From assembly GCF_002217985.1 (NCBI RefSeq), contig NZ_BCMI01000011.1, positions 1 through 64,000 on the forward strand: a DNA stretch of 64,000 nt, written 5' to 3'. Shown here one piece after another: positions 27,671 through 37,414 of this stretch. The DNA is from Secundilactobacillus pentosiphilus. GTDB taxonomy: Bacteria; Bacillota; Bacilli; Lactobacillales; Lactobacillaceae. Made by a program: the position numbers and the translations under genes. How positions within the stretch are numbered: position 1 is the stretch's first letter; the number at the start of each line of letters is the position of its first letter. The notes under the pieces are model-generated. The model was not told where the DNA came from and ran no database searches. It was given only the letters and a program-made list of their open reading frames with translations.

Positions 27671-28630
27671 CTAATGAAAATACCGATCTAGAAACGCTTT
27701 AACGGCATTCCGGTACAGTGCTGGTGCGTGCTCATATGATTGGGCGTGCTTCGCACCGTTGACTAATAGCAGCCGTTTAGGCCCCTTGTCAGCTTTATAG
27801 AGCGGATAAACCATCCGGGTCGGCACGAACGTATCATTAGTCCCGTGAATAAACAGCATCGGCTTATGATTTTGGGCAACCTGTTTCAGCGCGCTAGCCT
27901 GCTTAAAGGTATAGCCGTTTTTGAAGTAATTGATGCCGCTAACCACAGGTACTAACGGATATTCCGGAATATTATACATCGATTTAGCCTGGTATTTAAT
28001 TTCATCGTAAACGCTGGTATAGCCGCAGTCTTCAATGTAGGCCTTCACTTGTTTAGGCGTCTTTTCACCGCTGACCATCATGGTAGTCGCACCGCCCATG
28101 CTGGTTCCAAACATTACAATTTGCGACTGCGGGCCGTTTCTGTGAATAACCTGCTTGATCCACTTCAGGTAGTCCAACCGGTCAGGCCAGCCGTAGCCGA
28201 TGTAGTTGCCCTGGCTCTTGCCCGCACCACGATCATCTGGTAACAGTACGTTGTAACCCAACTCATGAAATAACCCTGCGTATTCCCCCATTTTGTCACT
28301 GTTACCGCCAAACCCGTGAGCAATCACGATGGTTTTCTTAGTCTGCTTGCTGGCTGGGACGTAACTTGCTACTAGTTTAAGGTGTCTAGTCGCGGAAGTC
28401 TCGTGCCAAACTAGTTTTTTGGTCCCCTGATACCAGCTTTTTTCATGAGCTAGCGGATCATTCTTCTTTATCGCGTTGCTATTATTAATAAACGTCTTCT
28501 TACCACGAGCCACCGCCATATTATAGAAGTAAAAGCCCGCTGAGCCGATGCCAATACAGATTACACCAACGACGATCAAAAGTCCGATCAGCCAGTGTTT
28601 CAAACGTTTATTCACTTTCCTGCACCCCAT
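27671..28630 (-). CDS. Membrane-anchored alpha/beta hydrolase
   Basis: A 319-residue protein with one N-terminal membrane helix (about 12-35) and an extracytoplasmic alpha/beta hydrolase domain. Oxyanion region HGFGGN, nucleophile elbow GTSMGG, acidic residue in HGTNDTF and catalytic His in GAKHAQSYEH are all present. Relatives (BAAT/YqkD-like, peptidase S9-like fold) are esterases of unknown substrate. The start is uncertain: ATG 28630 is used, but GTG 28615 (VNKRLK) lies just after an AGGA and is possible. Confidence 0.8.
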   Translation of the reverse strand: MGCRKVNKRLKHWLIGLLIVVGVICIGIGSAGFYFYNMAVARGKKTFINNSNAIKKNDPLAHEKSWYQGTKKLVWHETSATRHLKLVASYVPASKQTKKTIVIAHGFGGNSDKMGEYAGLFHELGYNVLLPDDRGAGKSQGNYIGYGWPDRLDYLKWIKQVIHRNGPQSQIVMFGTSMGGATTMMVSGEKTPKQVKAYIEDCGYTSVYDEIKYQAKSMYNIPEYPLVPVVSGINYFKNGYTFKQASALKQVAQNHKPMLFIHGTNDTFVPTRMVYPLYKADKGPKRLLLVNGAKHAQSYEHAPALYRNAVKAFLDRYFH

Positions 28631-28766
28631 TCTTCAAAAGTATACGGGGTATATCATACCATAGGAAATGTGACACTTAAATTAACTATCGCCACTCACA
28701 CGAAATGTGAATCAGCACCCACAAAACGCTCCGTTAGGTATACAATAGTAATTAGAGGTGATGTGC

Positions 28767-29207
28767 ATGTTTTCCGAACGACTCCGGGCGCTGCGCCGTG
28801 GTCAGAATTTAACGCTGGGCCAGTTGGCGACCGCTTTAAATCAATTATTTAAACCAGACAAAGAACATCGAAATACTGCGGCTCAAATTGGTAATTGGGA
28901 ACGCGGTATTCGTGTTCCTTCCTATATGGAAGTTCGCAAGTTAGCGGAATTTTTTGACGTAACAATGGACTATCTCGCCGGTAAATCCGAACGCGATGAA
29001 TACGATTTGGACCGGTTGTTTTTATCCGGCAAGGAGCTGAAATTTGGCGATAAAGCATTGTCATCTGACGATCGTTATGCCATTTACCAGTTGATGAACG
29101 GCTACATCCATGGCCGCTCACGTAGGTTAGATACAGACGACGAAAATACGCCCATTACCCATCAAGAATCACTTGAGCTTGGACTCGATAACGATAAACA
29201 AAATTAA
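28767..29207 (+). CDS. XRE-family transcription regulator
   Basis: A 146-residue protein with an N-terminal Cro/CI helix-turn-helix (about 1-70): RLRALRRGQNLTLGQLATAL, then NWERGIRVPSYMEVRKLAEFFDV and TMDYLAGKS, a classical lactobacillal XRE signature. The C-terminal 75 residues are acidic and unassigned. The start at 28767 is 8 bases after AGAGG. It is followed by a terminator-like hairpin and a methyltransferase-like gene in the same direction; targets are unknown. Confidence 0.85.
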   Translation: MFSERLRALRRGQNLTLGQLATALNQLFKPDKEHRNTAAQIGNWERGIRVPSYMEVRKLAEFFDVTMDYLAGKSERDEYDLDRLFLSGKELKFGDKALSSDDRYAIYQLMNGYIHGRSRRLDTDDENTPITHQESLELGLDNDKQN

Positions 29208-29211
29208 AACA

Positions 29212-29249
29212 AAACGCGCCATTCGGTTTTCTGGTCGAATGACGCGTTT
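29212..29249 (+). terminator. Hairpin between XRE regulator and methyltransferase-like gene
   Basis: AAACGCG..CATTCG pairs with CGAATG..CGCGTTT. It lies immediately before the SD of the next gene, so it may act as a partial terminator or attenuator. Confidence 0.6.
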
Positions 29250-29267
29250 GTGTCTGGAGGTCTCCCT

Positions 29268-30116
29268 TTGAAACCAAAACAAAAAAAGAAATTGCTCAAA
29301 CGCGCGCGTAGCCAGCATGCGGCTAAACCGTCGGGCTACATTGCCACTATGGAACGATACAACGGTCTGTTTGCTAAATTTCCAACCATTAAGCTGCTGA
29401 TTAATAACGTTCTGCAAGCTGACCGGCTGCTTAAGCAAGGCCTTTTACCGCAAACCTTACCGAAACTTTTGCTGCCTGATGATACTCAAGACGTCATTTT
29501 CAAACAACTCAACGAGACATTCCCAGTTGGTGATCCTGAAGGCGATAAACTCTGGAACCAATTATCCGACGCTCTGCCTGATCTGGACAAGAAGTTACGC
29601 AGTTTCCGCGATTACTTAGAAGACACCTATGGCATGTGGGCCTATATTTCGGCGCCGGTTGCCAAAGATTTGGCTGACTTTGTTAACGGCCGACCGGCAC
29701 TGGAAGTGATGGCTGGTAACGGCTACGTCTCAAAAGGCCTACGCGATAATGGCCAAACTGTGATCACTACCGATTCCAAGGACTGGACCAAGGAAAACGA
29801 AACCGGCAAACACCCCGTAACTGAAGTCGAACAGCTGACCGCCAGTGAAGCTTTTACCAAATACCAGAACCAAGTCGATGTTATCATCATGGTTTGGTCG
29901 CCAGATGGGCTGGAAATCGACTGGAAACTGCTGCAGCAGATTCGGGCTGCCGACAAAGATTACGACTTTATCGTCATTGGCGAAAAGGATGGCGCAACTG
30001 ACTCAAAGGCCTTCTGGCAGAACGCTAAACTGCTAGATACGCCTGAGGTTAAGGCACTGAATAAGCACTTCAATCAGTTTGACTTGATTCATGATCAAAT
30101 TTATCTAGTGAAATAA
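29268..30116 (+). CDS. SAM-dependent methyltransferase-like protein
   Basis: A 282-residue cytosolic protein. The N terminus is lysine-rich (KPKQKKKLLKRAR), followed by a helical region, then a Rossmann-like core with ALEVMAGNGYVSKGLRDNG (SAM-binding glycine loop, about 145-163), TTDSKDW (acidic end of strand 2) and DVIIMVWSPDG. The substrate is unknown; the basic tail could bind nucleic acid. The TTG start at 29268 is chosen because GGAGGT lies 6 bases upstream; the frame continues to 29250 without an SD. It ends in a strong terminator. Confidence 0.65.
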   Translation: MKPKQKKKLLKRARSQHAAKPSGYIATMERYNGLFAKFPTIKLLINNVLQADRLLKQGLLPQTLPKLLLPDDTQDVIFKQLNETFPVGDPEGDKLWNQLSDALPDLDKKLRSFRDYLEDTYGMWAYISAPVAKDLADFVNGRPALEVMAGNGYVSKGLRDNGQTVITTDSKDWTKENETGKHPVTEVEQLTASEAFTKYQNQVDVIIMVWSPDGLEIDWKLLQQIRAADKDYDFIVIGEKDGATDSKAFWQNAKLLDTPEVKALNKHFNQFDLIHDQIYLVK

Positions 30117-30149
30117 AAGAAGCTGAGAGATTAATTCTCAGCTTCTTTA
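30116..30149. terminator. Bidirectional terminator
   Basis: AGAAGCTGAGA/TCTCAGCTTCT with T/A-rich flanks on both sides; shared by the methyltransferase-like gene and mapA. Confidence 0.85.
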
Positions 30150-30173
30150 TTCGTTCGTATGAGTAAATTCAAA

Positions 30174-32432
30174 TTAAGCTTTCAGTTCAACCTGCTTACC
30201 CGCTAAATCAAGGGTAATTGGGTCACCTGACAAGAGCGTTAACTTTGTCCCATTTTGATCGACTCGAACTCGGATTGAACGGCCCCGGAACTGGATCCGG
30301 AACTGATAACTGTTCCACTTCTTAGGGAGGAAGGGTGCGAAGTGTAATTGATCATTGCGGACCCGCATACCAGCAAACCCTTGAACGATAGCTAACCAGC
30401 CACCGGTCATGGAGGTAATATGCAACCCATCGACCGTGTCGTTATTGTAGTTATCCAGATCCAAACGAGCAGTCCGTTCATACATTTCAACGGCTTTATC
30501 TTCATAGTGAAGATCCGAAGCTAAAATAGAATGAATTGCGGCAGACAAACTTGATTCGTGAACCGTTAATGGTTCATAGAAATCAAAGTTAGCCTTCTTT
30601 TGTTCCGGCGTAAAGTCATCGATAAAGTCCCAGACACCTTGCAAAACATCGCCTTGCTTGATATAAGGTGAGCGCAGAATCTTATCCCATGACCAGTGCT
30701 GGTTAATTGGTAACTGATCAGCTGGAATGGAAGAAACCGGCTTAATGTCTTTGTCCAAAAAGCCATCATGCTGGACGAAGATGCCAAGCTTCTTATCCTC
30801 TGGCAGATAGAAGCGGTCAACAATGTCTTGCCAGTGCTTCTTTTCATCATCAGTAACGGCTAACTTTTTAGCAACTTCTGGTGAAACTTCCTGCAAGATT
30901 TCCAAGGTATACTTCAGCGTCCACTTAGCCAAGTAGTTCGTGTACCAGTTGTTATCAACGTTGTTTTCGTACTCGTCAGGACCAGTAACACCGTGGATCA
31001 TGTACTTTTGATTACGTTCGCTAAAGTGAACCCGATCAGCCCAGAACCGAGAAATTTCGGTGAGGACCTTGCTGCCTTCGTTTAAGACATAGCTCTTATC
31101 GCCCGTGTAGCGAGTGTAGTTATAAATAGCAAACGCAATATCACCATTCCGGTGAATTTCTTCAAACGTGATTTCCCACTCGTTGTGGCATTCGATCCCG
31201 TTGAAGGTCACCATTGGGAATAAGGCACCTTTAAGACCCTGTTCCTTAGCGTTAACATAGGCACCATCTAATTGCTGGTAACGGTACATCAGCAAACTGC
31301 GTGTCACTTTTGGATCCGTAATTCCCAGGTAAACGGGAACGGCAAATGCTTCGGTATCCCAGTATGTGGCACCACCGTACTTTTCACCGGTAAAGCCTTT
31401 AGGCCCGATATTCAGGCGGCTATCTTCACCGTAGTAAGTGGAGAATAGCTGGAACAGATTGAAGCGAATCCCCTGCTGCGATTCAGTATCGCCATCGATT
31501 TCAACGTCCGACTTTTCCCAGCGGGCAGCCCAGATCTTAGCATGGGCAGCAAACAAATCATCGTAAGAAGTGGCCGTTACCTTTGCACTAAGATCATTCA
31601 TCGCTGCTTCTAGTTGAGCTTGCGTATCGTAGTCGCGAGAAGTCACAACGGTGATACGCTTAATGATCGTGGTACTTTGGTTGGGTTTTAGTTCACCGCT
31701 AAATTGGTTAACAACTTCTTTGTCGTTTGGCTGATCAACTTTTTCCGCTGCTAAGCCGGTTTCGTTGGTCATCTTAACACCAACGGTAAACCGCGGCGTG
31801 CCAAATGGATTTTCTTTGGTAATGGCAACGATTGCGCCATCGGTTGTATTCTGTTCCGTTTTAAGAACGTCCCAGAACCGTTCGTCATAGTTAGCGTCCT
31901 CGTTTTGAACGTCCGCATCCATCGCTGACTTAAAGGTAATCTTGACGGCATCGCTACTCTTGTTGGTAGCAGTGACGCGAATACCAACTAATTCCTTGTT
32001 AGCGACGCTAATAAACCGTTCAAAGTTTAACGCAATGGCGTGGCCGTTCTTCGTTACTGTGAAGGAGCGGGTCAGCTTAGACTGCTTCATATCGAGGTTT
32101 AATTCGAAGTCCGAAACTTTATCCTTTGCTAAATCGATGGGCTCGCCATCAATCAAAACGTTTAGTTTAATAAAATTGATGGCGTTAATAACTTTACCAA
32201 AATACTTAGGGTAGCCGTTCTTCCACCAGCCCACCCGGGTCTTATCTGGGAACCAGACACCGCCAAGGTAGATTCCCTTTAATGTGTCTCCTGAGTAGTC
32301 TTCTTCAAAAAAGCCGCGCATTCCCATGTATTCGTTACCTAAACTAGTCATGGATTCTTGAAGACGCTTGTCTTCAGGATCTAATTGATGAGTAACAATA
32401 TTCCAGGGGGTGACTTCAAATGTTCGTTTCAT
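30174..32432 (-). CDS. mapA: Maltose phosphorylase (GH65)
   Basis: A 752-residue cytosolic enzyme splitting maltose with phosphate to glucose and beta-glucose-1-phosphate, saving ATP. The catalytic acid lies in HGVTGPDEYENNVDNNWYTN. The GH65 layout is visible: N-terminal beta-sandwich (1-270), linker, (alpha/alpha)6 barrel with GGATYWDTEAF and NGIECHNEWEITFEEIHRNG, and C-terminal beta domain with RGRSIRVRV. Length is typical. It follows the MFS carrier gene by 51 bp in one operon, which points to maltose rather than trehalose or kojibiose as substrate. Confidence 0.92.
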   Translation of the reverse strand: MKRTFEVTPWNIVTHQLDPEDKRLQESMTSLGNEYMGMRGFFEEDYSGDTLKGIYLGGVWFPDKTRVGWWKNGYPKYFGKVINAINFIKLNVLIDGEPIDLAKDKVSDFELNLDMKQSKLTRSFTVTKNGHAIALNFERFISVANKELVGIRVTATNKSSDAVKITFKSAMDADVQNEDANYDERFWDVLKTEQNTTDGAIVAITKENPFGTPRFTVGVKMTNETGLAAEKVDQPNDKEVVNQFSGELKPNQSTTIIKRITVVTSRDYDTQAQLEAAMNDLSAKVTATSYDDLFAAHAKIWAARWEKSDVEIDGDTESQQGIRFNLFQLFSTYYGEDSRLNIGPKGFTGEKYGGATYWDTEAFAVPVYLGITDPKVTRSLLMYRYQQLDGAYVNAKEQGLKGALFPMVTFNGIECHNEWEITFEEIHRNGDIAFAIYNYTRYTGDKSYVLNEGSKVLTEISRFWADRVHFSERNQKYMIHGVTGPDEYENNVDNNWYTNYLAKWTLKYTLEILQEVSPEVAKKLAVTDDEKKHWQDIVDRFYLPEDKKLGIFVQHDGFLDKDIKPVSSIPADQLPINQHWSWDKILRSPYIKQGDVLQGVWDFIDDFTPEQKKANFDFYEPLTVHESSLSAAIHSILASDLHYEDKAVEMYERTARLDLDNYNNDTVDGLHITSMTGGWLAIVQGFAGMRVRNDQLHFAPFLPKKWNSYQFRIQFRGRSIRVRVDQNGTKLTLLSGDPITLDLAGKQVELKA

Positions 32433-32483
32433 ATTAGTCCTCCTTGATTACTTGCGTATTGAGTGTGATAAAATTTCTTCAAA

Positions 32484-33899
32484 TTAGTCTTCGGCATCTG
32501 CTGGTTCTTCTTCAGCATCAGACTTGCGAGCCCAAACTTCCTTCACAATGCCAACGCTTAAAGCACCGAGAATCATGAAGATTCCTGAGAGCAGTAACAT
32601 CGTTGGCATGTGTGAACCTAACAATGGGAACAGGGCGAAACTAGCAATCGAAGCAACGATTTGCGGCAAGCAAATACTGCTGTTGAACAGGCCCAAGTAA
32701 GTCCCCATATTTTCTGAATCTTCGATGGCATTGGTCAAGAAAGTGAATGGGAAGGCGTTCATAGCAGCCCAGGCACATCCAATCAGGATAAATGAAATGA
32801 CCAACGTATATTTATCATGAATAAAGAACATCGAACCGAAACCAATACCACCCATGATTAAACTCAGTGAGTAGTACAGCTTGTGGTGGTTGTTGCCAAC
32901 CCGTGAAAGAACCAGTGCCCAGATAACGGCAGCAATCGCTTGAATGGCTGACATCACACCGTACCAGTTACCAGCAGCTTGATAGCCTGCTGAAGCAACA
33001 TTGGCTGTGTGCCAGACATTGTCGGCAATGGCACCAGTTGAGTAGGTCCAAAGGTATTGGAAGCCCATCCAGCAGAAGAATTGAACCACGGAAACGGTCC
33101 AGAAAATCTTTGGCGCGGTCTTTAATGCTTCAAAGATACCCTTCTTTTTGCTGTCATCAGCAATACCATGATACTTAGCATAGGTAACTGGATCGTATTC
33201 CTTAACCCGGAAAACCGTCAGCAAGCAGCAAAGTAACAGAATAATGGCACCGGCATAAAATGACCAAACAACTGAGTTAGGAACGGTCCCCTTCTTAGCC
33301 ACGTTAGCAATCCCCAACGCGGTCAAAGCGTATGGAAAGATACTTGCTAATAAGGCACCGGCGTTTGATGCGAAACTTTGAATCGAGTAACCAAAACCCT
33401 TTTGCTTTTCGTTAACCATGTCACCAATCATCATCTTAAATGGCTGCATCGCAACGTTAGATGAAAGGTCCATGAACAGCAACGTAATGGCACCAAACCA
33501 AAGTGCGGCCAGCGATCCATAACCGAAGCCAAGACTACCAGCATTTGGCAGCAGGAACATGACGATCATGGCAACAACGGCACCAATCAATAAATAAGGA
33601 ATCCGACGACCTAGTTTAGGCATCCAAGTCCGGTCTGAGAAATAGCCGACTAACGGCTGAACAATCATCCCAGCCAGCGGTGGCAGAATGAAGAAGAAAC
33701 CTAAATTATTAGGGTCGGCACCAATGGTTTGGAAGATCCGCCCCATGTTAGTGCTTTGAAGTTGAAACGCCATTTGCACGCCCAGAAACCCGAAGTTGAT
33801 CAGGAAGATAGTGCTCGTGGGTAATGATGGCAATAAGTCTTTTTTGGGTGCAGCCGCTTTGGCCGTCCCATTTGTGACATCAGATGCTGATTGTGCCAT
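32484..33899 (-). CDS. MFS maltose/disaccharide transporter
   Basis: A 471-residue, 12-segment carrier of the SLC45/SUC-like MFS group often paired with maltose phosphorylase in lactobacilli (MalT). Motifs: LGFFFILPPLAGMIVQPLVGYFSDRTW in the first half, and WMGFQYLWTYSTGAIAD opening the second half. It would import maltose with protons. The promoter region carries three LacI-type operators. The SD GAGGAGGAA fixes the start at 33899. First gene of the operon with mapA. Confidence 0.85.
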   Translation of the reverse strand: MAQSASDVTNGTAKAAAPKKDLLPSLPTSTIFLINFGFLGVQMAFQLQSTNMGRIFQTIGADPNNLGFFFILPPLAGMIVQPLVGYFSDRTWMPKLGRRIPYLLIGAVVAMIVMFLLPNAGSLGFGYGSLAALWFGAITLLFMDLSSNVAMQPFKMMIGDMVNEKQKGFGYSIQSFASNAGALLASIFPYALTALGIANVAKKGTVPNSVVWSFYAGAIILLLCCLLTVFRVKEYDPVTYAKYHGIADDSKKKGIFEALKTAPKIFWTVSVVQFFCWMGFQYLWTYSTGAIADNVWHTANVASAGYQAAGNWYGVMSAIQAIAAVIWALVLSRVGNNHHKLYYSLSLIMGGIGFGSMFFIHDKYTLVISFILIGCAWAAMNAFPFTFLTNAIEDSENMGTYLGLFNSSICLPQIVASIASFALFPLLGSHMPTMLLLSGIFMILGALSVGIVKEVWARKSDAEEEPADAED

Positions 33900-33930
33900 A
33901 TTGAATTCCTCCTCAAAATAGATTAAATAA

Positions 33931-33994
33931 TTGCAAACGCTTTCTACAAAAACAATTATGCAACCGTTTCCACTTTAATGCAACCGGTTGCATT
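33931..33994 (-). promoter_or_regulatory. Maltose operon promoter with three LacI/CcpA-type sites
   Basis: TTGCAT and CATAAT, 17 bases apart on the minus strand, form the promoter. The perfect palindrome AATGCAACCGGTTGCATT (33977-33994) overlaps the -35. ATGCAACCGTTTCCA (33958-33972) covers the -10, and TTGCAAACGCTTTCT (33931-33945) is in the early transcript. All three fit the cre consensus and suit either CcpA or the local LacI regulator. Confidence 0.75.
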
Positions 33995-34155
33995 AAACTT
34001 TTAAAGAAAAGCGAAATCAGAAATTCCGCCCTAGCCTATTCTGGTGGGCTTCAATCCAATTTCACTTTTTTTCAAAAAAATTGACGTTTAATGTGCTTTT
34101 CACTGCTAACTACACAAACACGCTTAACCCCGCTGCATTAGTTGTTTCAGGCAAC

Positions 34156-35118
34156 TTACCGCTCAATCGTAAAGGGAATTATTTCTGATTTTTTATCTGG
34201 ATCCATAAGCACACGAACAGCTGCTGCCCCCATACTTTGGGGATAGAGTTCAACAAAGCGAACCGAAGGCCCCATCAGCAAATTATTGGTTCGATTCCGG
34301 TTAAAGCAAATCAAGGGAACACTCCGATCAAGATGCCGCCACAGTAGTTGATAAATCATTTGGCCCAACGTATCATCGGTGGTCACGATACCATCGATGG
34401 TCTGTCTGGTCATCAAGAATTGTGCCACGGCATCATCCAGCTTCATTTGACCCTTTTCGGATATTTTTAGCACTTCAGAAGGAATATTTGCCGCTGCCAT
34501 CGCTTGCTGGAAGCCTAATCGCCGCTTACGCTCGAAACCTTGCTCTGGTTCAGATTCTACAAACAGCGTCCGACTGGCGTTAAACTTTTTCAGCATATAT
34601 TCACCGGCCTTTTGCCCCGCTAATTGATTATTGTTATTAACAAATTTCTCGTCGTCAGCATTGGGATCCCCAATGACTACGTAGGCCACTTTTTGGGCTC
34701 TTAATAGCTTAATGATTGGGTCGTTTTTCTTGGAATATAGCAACACGAAGTAACGGATCAGCCCCTGAGTGATCAGTGCTGAAACGTTGGCAGCTAATTC
34801 TGCCATCGTATTGGCAATCGCCACTGACAGCACACCGTTTCTCGGCCGTAATTCTCGGTTGATGCCCATTAAGATATCAACGTAGAACGGATTAGCAGCT
34901 GAACTCATTTCACCAGGCGGAAACACAACCCCAATCGCGTTAGAGACACCATTGGTTAAATTCTTAGCGTTGTAGTTGGGCAAGTAGCCCATTTCATCAG
35001 CAATTGCTTTGATTTTATCCCTGGTCTTCTGACTGATCTTGGGATGGTTATTCAACGCACGGGACGCTGTCGAAACCGACACACCCGCATGTTTGGCAAT
35101 ATCTCGAATTGTAACCAT
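34156..35118 (-). CDS. malR: LacI-family regulator, probably of the maltose operon
   Basis: A 320-residue repressor. N-terminal helix-turn-helix TIRDIAKHAGVSVSTASRALNNH, hinge helix region NAKNLTNGVSN, and a periplasmic-binding-like effector domain containing DGIVTTDDTLG and a C-terminal MDPDKKSEIIPFTIER. The start at 35118 follows GAGGGG; the open frame to 35211 is not conserved. It lies just upstream of the MFS-mapA operon on the same strand, so control of that operon is the simplest inference. Effector unknown, likely a maltose derivative. Confidence 0.88.
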   Translation of the reverse strand: MVTIRDIAKHAGVSVSTASRALNNHPKISQKTRDKIKAIADEMGYLPNYNAKNLTNGVSNAIGVVFPPGEMSSAANPFYVDILMGINRELRPRNGVLSVAIANTMAELAANVSALITQGLIRYFVLLYSKKNDPIIKLLRAQKVAYVVIGDPNADDEKFVNNNNQLAGQKAGEYMLKKFNASRTLFVESEPEQGFERKRRLGFQQAMAAANIPSEVLKISEKGQMKLDDAVAQFLMTRQTIDGIVTTDDTLGQMIYQLLWRHLDRSVPLICFNRNRTNNLLMGPSVRFVELYPQSMGAAAVRVLMDPDKKSEIIPFTIER

Positions 35119-35308
35119 GGCGACCCCTCCCTTCACTTTTCTCCATTGTATCAGAAAACTAACGATTCGTATTGAAAGTACCAGGGATACAAAAAATTCT
35201 GAGGCGTTCATTCCCCAGAATTTTTTTAAACTATTTCAAATTTTCACAAAATGTCCTTCACGCTGTAACAACGCCTTCCCAAACATTGTTACCACGCGTT
35301 ATCGATGA

Positions 35309-36385
35309 CTAATCAGCCACTGATAAATGTAAAAATGATGCAATTTCACTACTTGGAATCGACTTGATCTTAGGTTGTCCGACGGCCGTCAGATAAACTA
35401 AATTCAAGTGACCATGCCGGTTTTTCTTATCGTTTTTGACCTTGTCTAATACAAGCGGCGAGGTCAATAACTCATCCGTTACCGGCAAACCAACAGCCGC
35501 AAAGCGATCGCGTAATTTCGCGGTGATACCCTTTTCTGCTAAACCAGCGTTTTCAAACACCCGCATAATTGCCACGGTCCCAATGCTGACTGCTTCGCCA
35601 TGACGCAGGCCACCATCAGCCAACGCTTCAACCGCGTGGCCAATCGTGTGCCCAAAGTTCAATAACTGACGAGTACCGCTTTCCGTTTCGTCAGCCATCA
35701 CCACCGACGCCTTATAGTGAATCGAACGTGCGCTCAATTCTGGCGAGTGGGTAATCAAATCAGCTGGACTGTTAATGGTCTCAATGAGTTGCCAAAAGTC
35801 ACCACCTTCCAGTGCGGCCGTTTTCACAATTTCGCCATAGCCTTCAACTAAGTCACGCTGTTTCATGGTGGCTAAAGTATCCGGGTCAACTATCACTAAA
35901 TCTGGTTCGTAAAAGGCGCCAATAATATTCTTAATGTTATCCAGATCAACAGCGGTTTTACCGCCTACTGAACTGTCTACCTGCGCCAGCAGTGATGTCG
36001 GTATTTGGATAAAGGACAGCCCGCGCATGTATGACGCAGCCAATAAGCCCGCTAAATCACCTGTAACGCCACCGCCTAACGCGATAACACTGTCATCACG
36101 GTTGAAAGCATCACCAGCCATTTGACGCGCTAAATCCGCCAAAACTATCAGCGACTTTGAGGCTTCGCCTGCCGGAAAAACGTAGCGGTGAACGTCGAAG
36201 CCAGCCGCAGTTAATGACTTGGCAACTTGCTCTTGATATAACGGTGCGACGTTGTCATCACTGATCAGCGCAATTTTCCGTGCGGACCACTGCTTACCTA
36301 CCAATTCGCCGACCTGTTTCAACAGACCGCGCTCAATTAAAACATCGTATTTTGTCTCTGGTAACGTCACAGAAACAGTCGTCAT
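35309..36385 (-). CDS. aroB: 3-dehydroquinate synthase
   Basis: A 358-residue NAD- and metal-dependent enzyme making 3-dehydroquinate from DAHP, step 2 of the shikimate pathway. Motifs: GGGVTGDLAGLLAASYMRG (NAD/substrate loop), QIPTSLLAQVDSSVGGKTAVD, and the metal ligands in EYG-like GYGEIVKTAA, NFGHTIGHAVEA and RHGEAVSIG. It lies 1 bp after the DAHP synthase gene and is the last gene of aroE-aroF-aroB. The other shikimate genes (aroA, aroC, aroK, aroD) are not in this window. Confidence 0.96.
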   Translation of the reverse strand: MTTVSVTLPETKYDVLIERGLLKQVGELVGKQWSARKIALISDDNVAPLYQEQVAKSLTAAGFDVHRYVFPAGEASKSLIVLADLARQMAGDAFNRDDSVIALGGGVTGDLAGLLAASYMRGLSFIQIPTSLLAQVDSSVGGKTAVDLDNIKNIIGAFYEPDLVIVDPDTLATMKQRDLVEGYGEIVKTAALEGGDFWQLIETINSPADLITHSPELSARSIHYKASVVMADETESGTRQLLNFGHTIGHAVEALADGGLRHGEAVSIGTVAIMRVFENAGLAEKGITAKLRDRFAAVGLPVTDELLTSPLVLDKVKNDKKNRHGHLNLVYLTAVGQPKIKSIPSSEIASFLHLSVAD

Positions 36386-36386
36386 T

Positions 36387-37403
36387 CTAGCGCCCCGCTT
36401 CCGCTTGCTCTTGTGGCATTTCCGTTAGTAATTCACGAATGGCAAATGCTTTGTCGGACAATTCTTTGAATTCGTTTGGCTTCAAAGCTTGCGGTCCATC
36501 AGAAAGGGCGTGAGCTGGATCATCGTGAATTTCAACAACCAATCCTGAGGCACCAGCCGCAACACCGGCTAAGGCTAGTGGAGTGACGAATTCAGTGTGG
36601 CCTGAAGCATGGCTTGGGTCGATGATTACTGGGTAATGCGTTAACTTCTGAAGTACCGGTACCACACCAACATCCATGGTGTTTCGGGTGTATTTGTTAT
36701 CGAAGGTCCGGATCCCGCGTTCAGCGATCATGATATTGTGATTGCCACCAGCAGCAATGTATTCTGAAGCGTTTAGAATATCATCAACGGTTGCCGACAT
36801 CCCGCGCTTCAACATCACTGGAATGTTGGTTTTACCAACCGCTTTCAGCAAGGAGAAGTTTTGCATGTTACGGGCACCGATTTGGAAGATATCCGTGTAC
36901 TTAGCAACCAGTTTCACGTGCTCGTCATCCATGACTTCAGTCAGCACATCCATGTTGTACTGATCAGCGGCCCGGCGTAAGAATTTCAAACCGTCTTCGC
37001 CTAATCCTTGGAATGAGTATGGTGAGGTCCGCGGCTTGTATGCACCGCCACGAAGAATCGTTGAACCATTAGCTTTAGCAACCGCCGCCATCTTCATCAC
37101 GTGTTCCTCTGACTCAACGGAACATGGACCAGCCATCATAGTGAAGTTATCGCCGCCGATAATACTGTGCTTGGTTTTGATGACAGTGTCTTCTGGGTGA
37201 AATTCACGACTGCCCTGAACTGCCTTTGGCACGTTATTGATCAGTTCAGTAGCTGCTGCCCGTTCAGTGTCTGATAAGTCAGCTTCTGTAATGCCTTGAA
37301 CTGCTACCCGGTTACGATGGACAAAAATTTCATGGGTATTACCGAAATGCTGCTGAAGTTCTGCAATGGTGGTTTGGTCGTTATTCTTTAATACAATAAT
37401 CAT
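36387..37403 (-). CDS. aroF: DAHP synthase, type I-beta with N-terminal regulatory domain
   Basis: A 338-residue enzyme condensing phosphoenolpyruvate and erythrose-4-phosphate. Residues 1-65 form a ferredoxin-like domain (MIIVLKNNDQTTIAEL), which gives Tyr/Phe feedback control in Thermotoga-type enzymes. The barrel follows with MAGPCSVES, GGAYKPRTSPYSFQG, MLKRGM and IDPSHASGH. No chorismate mutase domain is present. The ATG 37403 is preferred (GAGG 9 bases upstream) over the frame start at 37418, which overlaps aroE. Enzyme-level feedback and leader attenuation probably act together. Confidence 0.93.
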   Translation of the reverse strand: MIIVLKNNDQTTIAELQQHFGNTHEIFVHRNRVAVQGITEADLSDTERAAATELINNVPKAVQGSREFHPEDTVIKTKHSIIGGDNFTMMAGPCSVESEEHVMKMAAVAKANGSTILRGGAYKPRTSPYSFQGLGEDGLKFLRRAADQYNMDVLTEVMDDEHVKLVAKYTDIFQIGARNMQNFSLLKAVGKTNIPVMLKRGMSATVDDILNASEYIAAGGNHNIMIAERGIRTFDNKYTRNTMDVGVVPVLQKLTHYPVIIDPSHASGHTEFVTPLALAGVAAGASGLVVEIHDDPAHALSDGPQALKPNEFKELSDKAFAIRELLTEMPQEQAEAGR

Positions 37404-37414
37404 AATTATCATCC

